Shown piece by piece: positions 52,921 to 60,771 of a stretch of DNA of 64,000 bases. Below the pieces are notes generated by a model that was given only the letters and a program-made list of their open reading frames with translations, had not been told where the DNA came from and ran no database searches. The position numbers and the translations under genes were made by a program. The DNA comes from Hymenobacter chitinivorans DSM 11115. Its GTDB lineage: Bacteria > Bacteroidota > Bacteroidia > Cytophagales > Hymenobacteraceae. The first letter of the stretch is position 1; every line of letters starts with the position of its first letter. The stretch lies in assembly GCF_002797555.1 (NCBI RefSeq), contig NZ_PGFA01000002.1, positions 1 through 64,000 on the forward strand. Reading direction: 5' to 3'.

Positions 52921-53616
52921 ATGAAAATAGAAATCTGGTCCGATATCATGTGCCCGTTCTGCTACGTGGGCAAGCGCCGCCTCGAAACCGCGCTGGCGCA
53001 GTTTCCCCACCGCGCCGAGCTGGACATCGTCTGGCGCAGCTTTGAGCTGGACCCCACCATGCAAACCAAGCCCGGCCAAAGCATTCATCAGTTGCTGGCC
53101 GAGCGCAAGGGCATGTCGGTGGAGCAGGGCCGCCAAATGAACCAGCACATGGGGCAGGTGGCCCGCGAGGTGGGCCTGGAGTTCGACTTCGACCACATGC
53201 AGCCCGTCAATACCTTCTTGGGCCACCGCTTTATCCACCTGGCCGCCCACCACGGCAAGCAGGATGCGGCCAAGGAACGGGTGCTGGCCGCCTACTTCAC
53301 CGAGGGCCGCAACGTGGATGACCTCGACACGCTGGCCGAGCTGGGCGCCGAAATCGGCCTCGACCCGGCCCAGGTGCGGGCCACGCTGCAAACCGACGCC
53401 TACGCCCAGGACGTGCGCCACGACGAGTACCAGGCCCGCCAAATCGGGGTGCGGGGCGTGCCTTACTTCGTCTTCGACGACAAGTATGCCGTATCCGGCG
53501 CCCAGCCCAGTGAGCTGTTTCTGGAAGTGCTGGACAAAGTGTGGGAAGAAAAGCACCCCGCCCCCACCGTGCTGGCCTCCGGCGACGCCTGCGGCCTGGA
53601 CGGCAGCAACTGCTAA
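52921..53616 (+). CDS. DsbA family oxidoreductase (FrnE-like), cytosolic
   Basis: 231 residues beginning MKIEIWSDIMCPFCYVGKRR. The CPFC redox motif at residues 11-14 lies near the N-terminus, as in FrnE/2-hydroxychromene-2-carboxylate isomerase relatives, with no signal peptide. Helical insertion QLLAERKGMSVEQGRQMNQH, cis-Pro region GVRGVPYFVFDDKYAVSGAQ, and a C-terminal pair of cysteines in DACGLDGSNC, also typical of FrnE. The family acts as a disulfide isomerase in stress resistance. It is followed by a terminator and then by the 42-bp repeat array. Confidence 0.95.
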   Translation: MKIEIWSDIMCPFCYVGKRRLETALAQFPHRAELDIVWRSFELDPTMQTKPGQSIHQLLAERKGMSVEQGRQMNQHMGQVAREVGLEFDFDHMQPVNTFLGHRFIHLAAHHGKQDAAKERVLAAYFTEGRNVDDLDTLAELGAEIGLDPAQVRATLQTDAYAQDVRHDEYQARQIGVRGVPYFVFDDKYAVSGAQPSELFLEVLDKVWEEKHPAPTVLASGDACGLDGSNC

Positions 53617-53642
53617 GCCGCGCCCGGCCCGTATATGCCTCC

Positions 53643-53678
53643 ACAACGGCCACTTCCCCGGCGGGAAGTGGCCGTTGT
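53643..53678 (+). terminator. terminator of the DsbA-family gene
   Basis: Perfect 15-bp stem (53643-53657 with 53664-53678), 6-base loop; the following sequence AGTTTAAAAATT is AT-rich. Confidence 0.8.
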
Positions 53679-53689
53679 AGTTTAAAAAT

Positions 53690-53960
53690 TCCTGAAAATG
53701 CCCCGGGACAAGTCCCGACGGCCTTCCCCGGTTCCACAAATGCTTCGGGACAAGTCCCGACGGGCTTCAGCACGTATAAAAATGCCCCGGGACAAGTCTC
53801 GAGGCATTTTTATACGTGCTGAAGGCCTTCGAGAGTAGAAGCGGCGCCCTTCATGGGTTCCGGTAGTGCCTCGCGAGTAGAAGCGGCTTACTTTTTGAAC
53901 TACCAAAAGGGCTCCGCTTCGAGAAGCGGAGCGTTACCAGGCTTGCAAAACGAGAAGCGG
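53690..53960 (-). repeat. 42-bp repeat array with palindromic cores
   Basis: Core units of 15 bp lie at 53703, 53745, 53787, 53829 and 53871, exactly 42 bp apart. The first three contain the palindrome CGGGACAAGTCCCG or a near copy; the last two contain TCGAGAGTAGAAGCG and TCGCGAGTAGAAGCG. Read on the minus strand the array is one open frame of 14-residue units: RFYSR+9, RFYSR+9, RDLSR+9, RDLSR+9, RDLSR. A 22-bp arm pair (53766-53787 region with 53802-53823 region) surrounds the third core. Degenerate copies follow near 53914 and 53945. Confidence 0.85.
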
Positions 53961-54053
53961 GGGCCTACCAACGCGGCGTAAGGCGGCTGCTTCTCGAAGC
54001 GCGGCATTATGCAGGATGACGAGTGGTAATCCTTTTTACCGAATTCGTACTCC

Positions 54054-54671
54054 TTATAGCACGCCCAGCGCCGTCAGCTCCCGGCGCAGCTGCTCGGCCG
54101 ACTGGAAATGCACCGTTTGCATGCCCACGGCCTGGGCGGCCAGAATATTTCGCTCGTTGTCGTCGATAAACAGGGCCTGGCCCGGCTCGATGCTGTAGCG
54201 GGTAAAGAGCGTGTGGTAGAAGTCGGCAAAGGGCTTGCGCGACTTCTCCGTGCCCGACACCACGATGCCCTCGAACCAGTGCAGAAACTCGAACTGCTCC
54301 AACGCCACCGGAAACGTCTCGGCCGACCAGTTGGTGAGGGCATATAAGTGGAAGCGGCCACTGGCCCGCAGCTCGGTCAGCACGTCCACGGTGCCCGGAA
54401 TGGCGCCACCCAGCATTTCGGGCCAGCGCCCATAAAAGTGCTCAATCAGCTCCCGGTGCTCGGGGTGCTGCTGCACCAGCAGGGCCGTGCCCTCGGCCAG
54501 GCTGCGGCCCGCGTCCTGCTCCTCGTTCCAGTCGGGCGTGGCGACGGTGCTCAGGAAGTGGTTCATCTGCTGCTCGTCGGCAATGAGCTTCTGGTAGAGG
54601 TAGCGCGGGTTCCAGTCGATGAGCACGCCGCCCAGGTCGAAAACGATGGTGGTAATGGGGGAGGAAGTCAT
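54054..54671 (-). CDS. HAD superfamily phosphatase (YihX-like)
   Basis: 205 residues from the ATG at 54671 (MTSSPITTIVFDLGGVLIDW); longer upstream frames are less plausible. HAD motif I FDLGGVLIDWN carries the nucleophile Asp, motif II the Thr/Ser in YALTNWSAE, motif III the Lys in SGTEKSRKP, motif IV the Asp pair in LFIDDNERNILAA. The helical cap lies between residues about 20 and 90. Close relatives dephosphorylate sugar phosphates such as alpha-D-glucose 1-phosphate; substrate is not fixed by sequence. Divergent from the MORN/TonB-domain gene. Confidence 0.93.
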   Translation of the reverse strand: MTSSPITTIVFDLGGVLIDWNPRYLYQKLIADEQQMNHFLSTVATPDWNEEQDAGRSLAEGTALLVQQHPEHRELIEHFYGRWPEMLGGAIPGTVDVLTELRASGRFHLYALTNWSAETFPVALEQFEFLHWFEGIVVSGTEKSRKPFADFYHTLFTRYSIEPGQALFIDDNERNILAAQAVGMQTVHFQSAEQLRRELTALGVL

Positions 54672-54829
54672 AGCGAAAAAACAAAAGGAAAGGCCGTGGG
54701 CCCGATTCGGCATACTTGCGGGCCGGGCCGGATGTTTTACATTTGACCGGCCCGTCCGCGGCGCGGCATTATGCCGGGCGGGCAAAGTTCTTTATTCCTA
54801 CTCAATCCTACCTTATTACCGCCTCCTTC

Positions 54830-55612
54830 ATGGCCTACTCCTTACCCATTATTTCGCTTGTCCGCGGGCTGCTGGCCGGTGCCCTGCTGGCTTTACCGTT
54901 GCTGGGCTTTAGCCAGGAAACCCGCAAAGTGACCAAAGCCGACGGTCAATGGCTCCGGGAAGTATTTTACGTGCTCAAGTCCGACAAAAACGTGCGCCAC
55001 GGCCGCTACGAGGTGCACCGCAACTCCAGCTCCCAGCCCGTGGCGGTGGGCTACTACCGCCAGGGCCGCAAAGACAGCACCTGGACCGAGTATGCCCCGG
55101 AAACTGGCCGGGTGCTGGTCAAAGGCGCCTTCCACGACGACCAGCCCGTGGGCGTCTGGACCTTTTATACGCGCACCGGTATGTTGAGCCAACAGTACGA
55201 CTACACCACGCACCAGGTGCTGCTCAGCCGCCCCGAGGGCCAGCAGGGCTGGGTGCTGGCGCGCCTGCCCACACCCGGCCCCGACGGCGGCCCCCAGCGC
55301 CCCGACATCGAACCGCAGTACATTGGGGGCATGTCTGCCTTGCAGGGTCACTACATGACCGTACAGTTTCCGCGCATTGGCGTAATGGGCCGGGTCAATG
55401 GCGAAGCGCAGGTCGTGGGCACCATCGGCGTCGATGGCCACGTCTCGAACTGGCGCGTGATACCCAGCAGCTGCGGCGGCTGCGACCAAGCCATGCTCGA
55501 CATGCTCAAGAAGCTGCCCAACCACTGGATTCCGGCCGAGTACGGCGGGCAGCCGGTGGCCACCGAGGTGCTCTTTACCATGAAGTTTCTCGGCATTCAG
55601 CCCCGCATGTAG
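54830..55612 (+). CDS. periplasmic MORN-repeat protein with TonB-type C-terminal domain (copy 1)
   Basis: 260 residues from the ATG at 54830 (MAYSLPIISLVRGLLAGALL, signal peptide to GFSQ). Residues about 45-130 contain MORN/YwqK-type repeats (RHGRYEVHRN, YYRQGRKDSTWTEYAPETG, DDQPVGVWTFYTRTGMLSQQ). Residues about 165-258 resemble a TonB C-terminal domain (YIGGMSALQGHYMTVQFPRI, GRVNGEAQVVGTIGVDGHVS, MLDMLKKLPNHWIPAEYGGQ). A membrane anchor of true TonB and the Pro-rich spacer are absent, so it should not transduce energy by itself. The second gene 125 bases downstream is a clear paralogue. Confidence 0.87.
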   Translation: MAYSLPIISLVRGLLAGALLALPLLGFSQETRKVTKADGQWLREVFYVLKSDKNVRHGRYEVHRNSSSQPVAVGYYRQGRKDSTWTEYAPETGRVLVKGAFHDDQPVGVWTFYTRTGMLSQQYDYTTHQVLLSRPEGQQGWVLARLPTPGPDGGPQRPDIEPQYIGGMSALQGHYMTVQFPRIGVMGRVNGEAQVVGTIGVDGHVSNWRVIPSSCGGCDQAMLDMLKKLPNHWIPAEYGGQPVATEVLFTMKFLGIQPRM

Positions 55613-55656
55613 CGGCCGAAATGCGCCGCGCGTTGGGCTGATTCAGGGTCGGAAGG

Positions 55657-55664
55657 TATCTTTG
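55657..55664 (+). promoter_or_regulatory. -7 box before the second MORN/TonB-domain gene
   Basis: TATCTTTG fits TAnnTTTG, with TTG at 55633-55635 21 bases upstream and the start codon at 55737. This implies separate transcription of the second paralogue. Confidence 0.5.
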
Positions 55665-55736
55665 AAGAAGGCGGAGCCGGCTGGCCCGGCCCCTGGCTCA
55701 AGCATACCGTCTTCAACTCCTATTTCTATTGCCTTA

Positions 55737-56525
55737 ATGTCCTTGCGTTCAATCCGTCTTGCCCCGTTGGCTTTCGTACCACTGCTGTTGCTTATGGCCC
55801 CGCTCCGCGGCTTCGGGCAGCAAACCAAGAAAGTCACCAATTACAGCACCACGCCCATTTCCAACGAGGTGTACTACGTGCTCAAATCCGACAAAGCGGT
55901 AAAGCATGGCTCCTACACCTTATACCGGGGCCGGCAGCTGGCGTTGGCTACCCAGGGCCACTACACCCAGGGCCGCAAAGACAGCATCTGGACCAGCTAC
56001 GACTTCAGCGGGACTACCGTGGTAGCCAAGGGCGCCTACCAGAACGATCAGCGCACCGGCCTCTGGGAATTCTACACCACCAAGGGTGAGCTGGAGCAGA
56101 AGTACGATTACGACGCCCGCCAGCTGGTGTACGCGCGGCCCGGCAAAAGCAAGAGCCTGTCGGTAACGCTGCGGGAGCCCACCGCCAGCGGCCAGACCTG
56201 GCCCGACGTGGCCCCGCTGTACATCGGGGGCTCGTCGGCCATTTCCGGCCAAATGATGCTGCTGCGCTACCCGCCCCAGGCCATGCGCAGTGGCGTGAGT
56301 GGCAGCGTGCAGGTAGCCTTCACCATCGGCAAGGACGGCACCTGCTCCGATTACCATGTCACGCAGGGTATCGGGGCGGGCTGCGACGAGGAAGCCCTGC
56401 GCGTGGTGCAAAGCCTGGCCAACGGCTGGATTCCGGCGCAGGTGACGGGGCAGCCCGTGGCCGTGGAGTGCGTCATTCCGGTCAAGTTTCAGCTGGGCGC
56501 CCCCACCGTGACGCCGGCCCGCTAA
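55737..56525 (+). CDS. periplasmic MORN-repeat protein with TonB-type C-terminal domain (copy 2)
   Basis: 262 residues from the ATG at 55737 (MSLRSIRLAPLAFVPLLLLM, signal peptide to GFGQ). The same layout as its neighbour: NEVYYVLKSDKAVKHGSYTL, HYTQGRKDSIWTSYD and NDQRTGLWEFYTTKGELEQK for the MORN-like part, then YIGGSSAISGQMMLLRYPPQ, VSGSVQVAFTIGKDGTCSDY, GCDEEALRVVQSLANGWIPA and GQPVAVECVIPVKFQLG for the TonB-like domain. The two share phrases such as YVLKSDK and QGRKDS, showing duplication. The paralogue has a cleaner TonB-domain signature (DEEALRVV). Probably periplasmic; role unknown. Confidence 0.87.
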   Translation: MSLRSIRLAPLAFVPLLLLMAPLRGFGQQTKKVTNYSTTPISNEVYYVLKSDKAVKHGSYTLYRGRQLALATQGHYTQGRKDSIWTSYDFSGTTVVAKGAYQNDQRTGLWEFYTTKGELEQKYDYDARQLVYARPGKSKSLSVTLREPTASGQTWPDVAPLYIGGSSAISGQMMLLRYPPQAMRSGVSGSVQVAFTIGKDGTCSDYHVTQGIGAGCDEEALRVVQSLANGWIPAQVTGQPVAVECVIPVKFQLGAPTVTPAR

Positions 56526-56544
56526 TAGGGTGCATCACCAAAAG

Positions 56545-56578
56545 CAAAGGCCGGTTTCCCTCGGGAAGCCGGCCTTTG
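56545..56578. terminator. bidirectional terminator between convergent genes
   Basis: 16-bp stem with one mismatch (56545-56560 with 56563-56578), 2-base loop, flanked by A-rich sequence on the left. Confidence 0.75.
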
Positions 56579-56602
56579 GCAATACTACGGGGTAAGTCGT
56601 GC

Positions 56603-57862
56603 TTACTTTTTCACGGTCACCAGGGCCCGGGCCTTGTCCACGGCCTTCATTACCCGAAACAGGTTGCCGCTCCAGATCTTGTTGATATCCTTTTCCGAGT
56701 AGCCGCGCTTGACCAGCTCCAGGGTCAGGGCGGGCAGCTCGCCCACGTCGGCCAGGCCGGTAAGGCGGGTGCCGCCGTCGAAGTCGGTGCCAATGCCGAC
56801 ATGGTCGATGCCGGCTACTTTGACCACGTGGTCAATCAGGTTGGCCGCATCCTGCACCGTGGCCAGGGCCACCGGATATTGCGCTTCCAGCTGGAGCAGC
56901 TCGGCCTGGGCCTGCTGCTGCTCGGCGGCTGGCAGGCCGTACACGTTCAGGAAGTTCTTGATGTTCCACTTCGCGAAGAAAGCCTGCTCGGCGGCCAGGC
57001 GCTCGGGCGTTTTGGCCTCGGTTTTCACGTAGGCGCTGTAGAGGTTGAGCTGCACCACGCCGTCGTTTTTGGCCAGGGCCCGCAGCATGTCGTCGCTCAG
57101 GTTGCGGGGCACGTTGCTCAGGGCCCGGCTGCTCGAGTGCGACGCAATAATGGGGGCTTTGGTCAGGCGCAGCACGTCATAAAAGGTCGAATCGGAGGCG
57201 TGCGACACGTCTATCATCATGCCCAGGCGGTTCATTTCCACCACGGCCTGCTTGCCGAAGGCGCTCAGGCCCTGGTGCTCGGGCCCGGTGGGGTCAGTGG
57301 CCGAGTCGCAGATGTCGTTGTTGGAGCCGTGGCAGAGGGTGATGTAGCGCACGCCCAAGTCGTAGAACGACTTCAACGAGCCCAGGTCCTGCCCGATGGG
57401 GTAGGCGTTTTCCATCCCGATGAAAATAGCCCGCTTGCCCACCCGCCGAATCTGCAGGGCCTGCTCCTCGGTGGTGGCCAAATCCAGGGCGGAAGAATGC
57501 GCCTGAATGGTGGAGCGGATGGCGTTGAAAATGGTCAGGGCTTCCTGCTTGGCCGCCGCGTTGCCTTCGGGGGTGCGCGGGCCCTGGCCCAGGTACACGG
57601 CCCAGAAAGCGCCGTCGAGGCCGCCGCGCTGCATTTTGGGCAGATCTACCTGGGCTTCCTGGGAGTCGTGGTCCTTGCTGATGTCGAAGCCCGGCTTCAC
57701 CAGGTTGATGGGCGTATCCTGGTGCGAGTCGAGCACGAAAGCCTGGTTGTGAATCGTGTTGGCCTTGGTCACCAACGCCGGATCTGGCTTCTGCGCCAGG
57801 CCCAGCCCGGGGCTGAGCAGGGCCAGCAGAACGGGCAGCATACGGAAGTAAGAATTTTGCAT
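56603..57862 (-). CDS. M19 family membrane dipeptidase, exported
   Basis: 419 residues from the ATG at 57862 (MQNSYFRMLPVLLALLSPGL, signal peptide to GLAQ). Renal-dipeptidase-like zinc enzyme: HxD in LDSHQDTPINL, AIFIGMENAYPIGQDLGSL, ITLCHGSNNDICDSATDP with a zinc His, MIDVSHASDSTFYDVL with a second His, IIASHSSSRAL, and C-terminal HVGIGTDFDGGTRLTG and YSEKDINKIWSGNLFRV. It cleaves dipeptides, including those with D-residues, in the periplasm, so it could help to recycle peptidoglycan peptides. Convergent with the MORN/TonB genes. Confidence 0.96.
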   Translation of the reverse strand: MQNSYFRMLPVLLALLSPGLGLAQKPDPALVTKANTIHNQAFVLDSHQDTPINLVKPGFDISKDHDSQEAQVDLPKMQRGGLDGAFWAVYLGQGPRTPEGNAAAKQEALTIFNAIRSTIQAHSSALDLATTEEQALQIRRVGKRAIFIGMENAYPIGQDLGSLKSFYDLGVRYITLCHGSNNDICDSATDPTGPEHQGLSAFGKQAVVEMNRLGMMIDVSHASDSTFYDVLRLTKAPIIASHSSSRALSNVPRNLSDDMLRALAKNDGVVQLNLYSAYVKTEAKTPERLAAEQAFFAKWNIKNFLNVYGLPAAEQQQAQAELLQLEAQYPVALATVQDAANLIDHVVKVAGIDHVGIGTDFDGGTRLTGLADVGELPALTLELVKRGYSEKDINKIWSGNLFRVMKAVDKARALVTVKK

Positions 57863-58229
57863 AAAATCAGGGTGCTGAATACTGTCAGCCCTCAAAATTA
57901 ATCATTAGTGCCCAGCCTACCACTGATGGGCTAAGAAGAGGAAATATGTATTTTTATGTAAATATCTAGTTAGTAATGATTTGCGTTTGAAAAATAATTC
58001 TGCATGACGAGTAGTTTTGGCTCGGCTGGTATAAAATGCCGTTGAATGAAAAAGTGCTTGGAAGCGAGGTAGTATAACTTTTGCAAGGATGGGAATGGTA
58101 TTTTCAACTTGAAAAAAGGCCGACTTCGTTTTTGCCCAGCCCCAGCCCGTGGGGCATAAATAAATGCCGGTCGTACCCGCCGCCCGTCGTAGCTTTGCCG
58201 CTTGGCCATTTAACTTTCGGGCCCGTTTT
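57863..58229. other. divergent intergenic region
   Basis: About 370 bases, AT-rich at 57890-58110, containing promoters of the M19 gene and of the barrel protein gene. A 118-codon minus frame crosses it without recognisable content. Confidence 0.5.
58190..58197 (+). promoter_or_regulatory. -7 box of the barrel protein gene
   Basis: TAGCTTTG fits TAnnTTTG, 32 bases before the ATG at 58230; no clear -33 element. Confidence 0.5.
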
Positions 58230-59483
58230 ATGAAAAAACAACTACTAGTTGCCATGCTGCTGGCAAGCAGCAACCTGATTTTTGCGCAGTCCGGGTTTCG
58301 GGCGGGCTACGTACTGCCGCTGAGCGGCGACACGCTGCGGGGCGAAGTTGACTACCGCGGGGAGCAGCGCAACAGCCTGCTCTGCCGGTACCGGCCCTCG
58401 GCTACCGGGGCCGTGGTAGAGTATCAGCCGGGCCAGATCCGGGCCTACGGTTTTGCCGGCGGCACCAACTACCAGAGCAAGACGCTGCCCGAGAAAACCA
58501 CGGCTTCCGCCTTTTTAGAGGCGCTGGTGCTGGGGCGGGCCGAGCTGTTTCACCGCGTAGATGACCGTAACCAGGACCGCTACTACATCGGGACGGCCGC
58601 TACGGCCCCGGCGGTGCAGGCCTTGGGTATCAGCGACACCACCGTGACGCGCTACGACGAAACCCAGCACCGTAACGTAACCACCCAACAGCGGCTCTAC
58701 ACCTTTCGCAACGTGCTCTGGCCTATCATGGCCGATTGCCCGTCGGTGCAGACCACTGTGGCTAAAGTCGAGCTCAAGCAAACTTCGCTGATTAAGCTTG
58801 TATCGGCCTACAACACCTGCATCAACCCGGCCGCCACCAAGACATTTACTCCCAAAAACAACTCGGCTACCCGAATCAGCGTGCTCGGCGGCACACACCA
58901 GGGCACGATACGGGTGATAAATGAAGCAAACAACACCGAGCATGAGCTGGACAAGTCCCAGGGGGCAGCTTTCGGAGTTGGCCTGGATATTCCCATGCGC
59001 CGGTTTAATCCCCGGTTGTCGTTGCTGCTGCAGGCCCTGTACGTGCTGCAAAATTACCACTCGACCTACGTCGAAGCCAGTCCCAACCGCTTCAACGGCG
59101 ACGACATCACCAACAACGAGGTCAAGGCGGAACTGGCTACGCTGCGGGTGCCCCTGATTTTGCGCTACAGCTTTATGCGGGGGCGGGTGCAGCCGTTTGT
59201 GGAGGCCGGCTTTTTGCCTTCGCTCAATGTGCTGCGCGACGCCAGTGTACGGTCGGAGCGGCCCCGCTTTCAGAGCGTCGACACGTACGTGTTTCCCGTG
59301 CACCGCTTCAACGTGGGCGCGGGCCTAGTGGGCGCCGGGCTTTCTATCAAAGCTGGTTCGGGCAGCGTGCAGCTCGAAATGCGCGCCGACCGTTACGACG
59401 GCACGTCGGACCCGATTCACGGCCTTGCTCTGAGTGGCACCCGCGGCCTGACTTTGCTAGCGGGCTACACGTTCGGTGGTTAA
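58230..59483 (+). CDS. outer-membrane beta-barrel protein (PorT/OMP_b-brl-like)
   Basis: 417 residues from the ATG at 58230 (MKKQLLVAMLLASSNLIFAQ, signal peptide). An N-terminal domain of about 190 residues (GYVLPLSGDTLRGEVDYRGE, RAYGFAGGTNYQSKTLPEKT) of a type often seen before barrels in Cytophagales is followed by eight or so predicted strands: TRISVLGGTHQGTIRV, FNPRLSLLLQALYVLQNYHS, VPLILRYSFMRGRVQPFVEA, FNVGAGLVGAGLSIKAGS, GLTLLAGYTFGG. The last resembles the barrel closure with C-terminal Phe-Gly-Gly. Two Cys (MADCPSV and NTCINP) may pair. Role unknown. Confidence 0.83.
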   Translation: MKKQLLVAMLLASSNLIFAQSGFRAGYVLPLSGDTLRGEVDYRGEQRNSLLCRYRPSATGAVVEYQPGQIRAYGFAGGTNYQSKTLPEKTTASAFLEALVLGRAELFHRVDDRNQDRYYIGTAATAPAVQALGISDTTVTRYDETQHRNVTTQQRLYTFRNVLWPIMADCPSVQTTVAKVELKQTSLIKLVSAYNTCINPAATKTFTPKNNSATRISVLGGTHQGTIRVINEANNTEHELDKSQGAAFGVGLDIPMRRFNPRLSLLLQALYVLQNYHSTYVEASPNRFNGDDITNNEVKAELATLRVPLILRYSFMRGRVQPFVEAGFLPSLNVLRDASVRSERPRFQSVDTYVFPVHRFNVGAGLVGAGLSIKAGSGSVQLEMRADRYDGTSDPIHGLALSGTRGLTLLAGYTFGG

Positions 59484-59517
59484 GAACGAACGTACCCGGC
59501 TTGCTTACGCTTAAGTG

Positions 59518-59583
59518 GCACCCCAACGTCCACAAAAAAACGCCCGGCGCAAACCGGGCGTTTTTTTGTGGACGTTGGGGTGC
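59518..59583. terminator. long perfect hairpin terminator (30-bp stem)
   Basis: Arms 59518-59547 and 59554-59583 are fully complementary over 30 bp with 6-base loop. The inner part CGCCCGG plus A7/T7 is a normal bidirectional terminator; the outer 16 bp (GCACCCCAACGTCCAC) extend it. It lies between convergent genes. Confidence 0.9.
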
Positions 59584-59592
59584 TAAGCTGGC

Positions 59593-60099
59593 TTAGCGGA
59601 TGCCCCCGGTGGTAGCGCCCGAAGTAGAGCTACCCGAGGTGCTGCGGCCACTGGTGGAGCTGCCGCTGGTGCTGCCCGTGGAGCGGGTTTTGGTGCGCGT
59701 AGCTTTGCTCGACTTGCGGGTCGACGATTTGGTGCTGCTCGACGAGCCCGAGCCCGACATGGAGCCGCTGGTCATTGAGCCGGAGCCGGAGCCCGAACCG
59801 GAGCCGCTGCCCGAAGTGGTAGCGCCTGAGGTGGAGCCGGTGCCCGACGTGGAGCCCGAACCCGAGGTGCTGCCGTAGGTGGAGCTGCCCACCGTGGTGC
59901 CGCTGGTGGTAGTGCCGCCGCTGCCGGTGGTGCTACCAATGGTGCCGGTAATGGCGCCCGAAGTGGTGCCCGAGGTAGTGCCGGCGGTGCTGCTGCCCGA
60001 AGTGCTGCTACCGGAAGTGCTGGTACCCGAAGTGGTTTGGGCTTTGGCGCTGGCCATGGTGGCGGCCACAACGGCAGCCAGTATCAATACCTTTTTCAT
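59593..60099 (-). CDS. secreted Ser/Gly/Thr-rich low-complexity protein
   Basis: 168 residues. Signal peptide MKKVLILAAVVAATMASAKA, then almost wholly Ser, Gly and Thr (SGTSTSGSSTSGSSTAGTTS, SGSGSGSGSGSM), with one basic stretch near 120-142 (STKSSTRKSSKATRTKTRST). No fold can be predicted and no family assigned. The gene is real by its signal peptide, start and terminator; the antisense frame is Glu/Pro/Val-rich but lacks a start context. The glycan-acceptor or adhesive role of such Ser/Thr-rich proteins is speculation. A second, similar gene is about 670 bases away. Confidence 0.7.
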   Translation of the reverse strand: MKKVLILAAVVAATMASAKAQTTSGTSTSGSSTSGSSTAGTTSGTTSGAITGTIGSTTGSGGTTTSGTTVGSSTYGSTSGSGSTSGTGSTSGATTSGSGSGSGSGSGSMTSGSMSGSGSSSSTKSSTRKSSKATRTKTRSTGSTSGSSTSGRSTSGSSTSGATTGGIR

Positions 60100-60404
60100 A
60101 AGAACAGTTGGTTGGGTTGGTTGAGTTAGGTGAGCCGAAAGCCGTGCTTTAAGCCGTGTTAGTCAGCTGATTACGGGCGCCTTACCAGCAGTGTTCCAAA
60201 TAAAGTGAGAAGCGGGTAGTAACTTCTTAACCGTCAAGAGCTTGTTTTTTTGCTCCGGTTGAGCTTCCGTGGGACCTGGCCGGGCTTTTCGTGGTAAGCT
60301 CAACAACTAATTCATTGCCAAGTAAATAGATGCTTGCTCGGCTATTAACACGGACTTTCGGTGGTGCGTACAAGGAGAGTTTTTTCCGCTAATCCTATAA
60401 GGTT
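60100..60404. other. intergenic region, nothing recognised
   Basis: About 305 bases between divergent genes; it should hold the promoter of the Ser/Gly/Thr-rich gene. No box could be assigned with confidence. Confidence 0.45.
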
Positions 60405-60674
60405 ATGGCTCAGCAGCAGAACAACTCCGCGCCGGGGTGGGTAGCCCCCGGTGGTCTGTCCCCGATTCCTAAAGAAGCACTGTTTCGTTTGTTAGACGAG
60501 GAAAACATTCAGGAAAAAGACCTGCCCAAAAAGCTCAAGCACCTAGCCGATAAGCTGCGCCCAACCTACGAGCAGACGGCTGGCACGACGCTTCAGGCGG
60601 CCGATATGGATGCTTTTCGGGCGCTGGTGGGCCGGGAGGCCACCGAGTGGCTGGCGCGCCGGCCGCACGCGTAA
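60405..60674 (+). CDS. small hypothetical protein
   Basis: 89 residues (MAQQQNNSAPGWVAPGGLSP...). A disordered N-terminus of about 25 residues leads to a helical, charged part: KEALFRLLDEENIQEKDLPK, KLKHLADKLRPTYEQTAGTT, MDAFRALVGREATEWLARRP. Soluble, no signal peptide. It is not recognised, but the composition is convincing for a real protein. It is convergent with the Thr/Ser-rich gene and separated from it by a strong hairpin. Confidence 0.65.
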   Translation: MAQQQNNSAPGWVAPGGLSPIPKEALFRLLDEENIQEKDLPKKLKHLADKLRPTYEQTAGTTLQAADMDAFRALVGREATEWLARRPHA

Positions 60675-60700
60675 TTGCCATTCTCAGCAGCCTAAAAACA

Positions 60701-60750
60701 CCGCGGGCCCCACGGCTTCTTCCCGGTAGAAGAAGCCGTGGGGCCCGCGG
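60701..60750 (-). terminator. 22-bp perfect hairpin between convergent genes
   Basis: Arms 60701-60722 and 60729-60750 are perfectly complementary with 6-base loop. A run TAAAAACA to its left gives a T run on the minus strand, so it mainly serves the Thr/Ser-rich gene. Confidence 0.85.
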
Positions 60751-60771
60751 TAGGGAAAGTAACCCGGTAGG

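Larger units (their letters stand above)
53617..54053. other. intergenic region with terminator and repeat array
   Basis: About 440 bases between the DsbA-family gene and the HAD gene (convergent). It contains a strong hairpin, then five in-phase 42-bp repeats and further palindromic remnants. No conventional gene is evident. Confidence 0.7.

Noticed and set aside
53700..53890. CRISPR array
   Set aside because: Repeat cores with 42-bp period are followed by similar, not unique, spacers; unit-to-unit cores change, and no cas gene is in the window.
53682..53906. 74-codon minus frame across the 42-bp repeats as an ordinary gene
   Set aside because: Continuous frame follows from the period being a multiple of three; no start context or family support. 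It is kept as a finding about the repeat rather than called as a gene.
54830..56525. True TonB energy transducers
   Set aside because: The N-termini are cleavable signal peptides and there is no Pro-rich spacer or ExbB/ExbD gene nearby.
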